From: Rhodocyclaceae bacterium
GTDB taxonomy: Bacteria; Pseudomonadota; Gammaproteobacteria; Burkholderiales; Rhodocyclaceae
Assembly (NCBI GenBank): GCA_030682595.1
Contig: JAUXNZ010000175.1
Coordinates: forward strand, 1-6,638
DNA: 6,638 nt
Direction: 5' to 3'
The translations under genes were made by a program, and so were the position numbers. Under the pieces are notes generated by a model. That model was given only the letters and a program-made list of their open reading frames with translations, had not been told where the DNA came from and did not search any database. Below, one piece after another: positions 5,706 to 6,638 of the stretch (positions are counted from its first letter, which is position 1; every line of letters starts with the position of its first letter).

Positions 5706-6638
5706 TTATTCGTTGGCAAAAATACTGCCGAGTTTGTCCATCTTTTCGAGTGCGAGGCCGGAACCGCGCACCACGCAGGTGAGCGGCTCTTCGGCGACGA
5801 TCACCGGCAGCCCGGTCTCTTCCATCAGCAACCGGTCGATGTCGCGCAACAGCGCGCCGCCGCCGGTGAGCACCATGCCTTTTTCGGCAATATCGGCGCC
5901 CAGCTCGGGCGGCGTGTGCTCCAGCGCGACCTTCACCGCGCCGACAATCTGGTTGAGCGGGTCGGACAGCGCTTCGAGAATCTCGTTGGAAGAGATGGTG
6001 AAGCTGCGCGGAATGCCCTCGGCCAGGTTGCGGCCCTTGACTTCCATTTCCTTGACCTCGGAGCCGGGAAAGGCCGAGCCGATGTTCTTCTTGATCGATT
6101 CCGCCGTGGTCTCGCCGATCAGCATGCCGTAGTTGCGGCGGATGTAGTTGATGATGGCATCGGCGAACTTGTCACCGCCGACGCGCACCGAGCCGGCGTA
6201 CACCATGCCGCCCAGCGAGATCACGCCCACCTCGGTGGTGCCGCCGCCGATGTCGACGACCATCGAGCCGGTGGCGTCCGATACCGGCAGACCGGCACCG
6301 ATCGCGGCGGCCATCGGTTCCTCGATCAGGTAGACCTGCGAGGCGCCGGCGCCCAGCGCCGATTCGCGAATGGCGCGGCGTTCGACCTGGGTCGATCCGC
6401 AGGGCACGCAGATGATGATGCGCGGACTGGGCGAGAGCAGGCGCGACTCATGCACCTTTTTGATGAACTGCTTCAACATCTGTTCGGTGACGGTGAAATC
6501 GGCGATCACGCCGTCGCGCATCGGCCGAATCGCGGTGATGTTGCCGGGCGTCTTGCCGAGCATCTGCTTGGCGGCGGCGCCGACGGCCTGGATGGTTTTC
6601 TTGGCGTTGGGCCCGCCTTCGGTGCGAATGGCGACCAC
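5706..6638 (-). CDS. mreB: Actin-like cell-shape protein MreB, C-terminal 310 residues
   Basis: The gene enters from the high-coordinate edge, so the N-terminus (about 35 residues compared with the 347-residue E. coli protein), including the amphipathic membrane-binding segment, is not seen. MreB is an ATP-dependent, actin-like filament protein on the inner face of the membrane that orients the elongasome. In visible-fragment numbering, motifs are TPGNITAIRPMRDGVIADF (30-48), QVERRAIRESA (84-94), IEEPMAAAIGAGLPV (105-119), the phosphate-binding DIGGGTTE (129-136), GRNLAEGIPR (202-211) and the adenosine-site LTGGGALL (257-264). All match the family closely, with no gaps. The protein ends FANE before TAA at 5706-5708. 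It is the first gene of the run; its promoter lies outside the window. The open frame begins with GTG at the very edge, which is an internal Val codon, not the start. Confidence 0.98.
   Translation of the reverse strand: MVAIRTEGGPNAKKTIQAVGAAAKQMLGKTPGNITAIRPMRDGVIADFTVTEQMLKQFIKKVHESRLLSPSPRIIICVPCGSTQVERRAIRESALGAGASQVYLIEEPMAAAIGAGLPVSDATGSMVVDIGGGTTEVGVISLGGMVYAGSVRVGGDKFADAIINYIRRNYGMLIGETTAESIKKNIGSAFPGSEVKEMEVKGRNLAEGIPRSFTISSNEILEALSDPLNQIVGAVKVALEHTPPELGADIAEKGMVLTGGGALLRDIDRLLMEETGLPVIVAEEPLTCVVRGSGLALEKMDKLGSIFANE

Overview
The window is a stretch of GC-rich bacterial chromosome in which every recognisable gene lies on the minus strand. In transcription order (high to low coordinates) they are mreB (5' end outside the window), mreC, mreD, mrdA (PBP2), mrdB/rodA, rlpA and dacA (3' end outside the window). 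The gene order, the RlpA sequence style (LHRFANRPYVVFGR, then GVASWYG) and the close match of the MreB part to the gamma/betaproteobacterial type suggest a betaproteobacterium. The Rhodocyclales/Nitrosomonadales side is a reasonable guess, because rlpA and dacA directly follow rodA. That taxonomic call is inference from memory of gene orders, not a search.

Layout: 6638-5706 is mreB (310 C-terminal codons). 5705-5628 is a 78-nt spacer with a hairpin and a U-rich tail that looks like a terminator or attenuator. 5627-4710 is mreC, 4713-4189 mreD, 4189-2309 mrdA, 2309-1224 mrdB/rodA and 1227-247 rlpA. 246-215 is a short spacer with no visible signal, and 214-1 is the first 71 codons of dacA. From mreC to rlpA each start codon overlaps the preceding stop codon (ATGA, TGATG, TGATG or ATGATG, GTGA), so the five genes form one tightly coupled translational unit. 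No gene-free stretch exceeds 78 nt, and no tRNA, rRNA, CRISPR, insertion sequence or phage-like feature is visible.

Function: together the genes encode the rod-shape elongation machinery. MreB filaments under the membrane connect through MreC and MreD to the SEDS glycosyltransferase RodA and its partner transpeptidase PBP2. RlpA (a septal/peptidoglycan lytic transglycosylase-type lipoprotein with a SPOR domain) and DacA (a D,D-carboxypeptidase) trim or remodel the peptidoglycan afterwards. All catalytic motifs that fall inside the window are present, and I see no frameshift or broken gene.

I looked for an undescribed system and did not find one. This is a canonical, well-kept cell-wall locus. 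The points most worth a second look are the mreB-mreC hairpin, the unbroken chain of start/stop overlaps, and the joining of synthesis and hydrolysis genes in one run. The long plus-strand open frames are antisense shadows of these genes.
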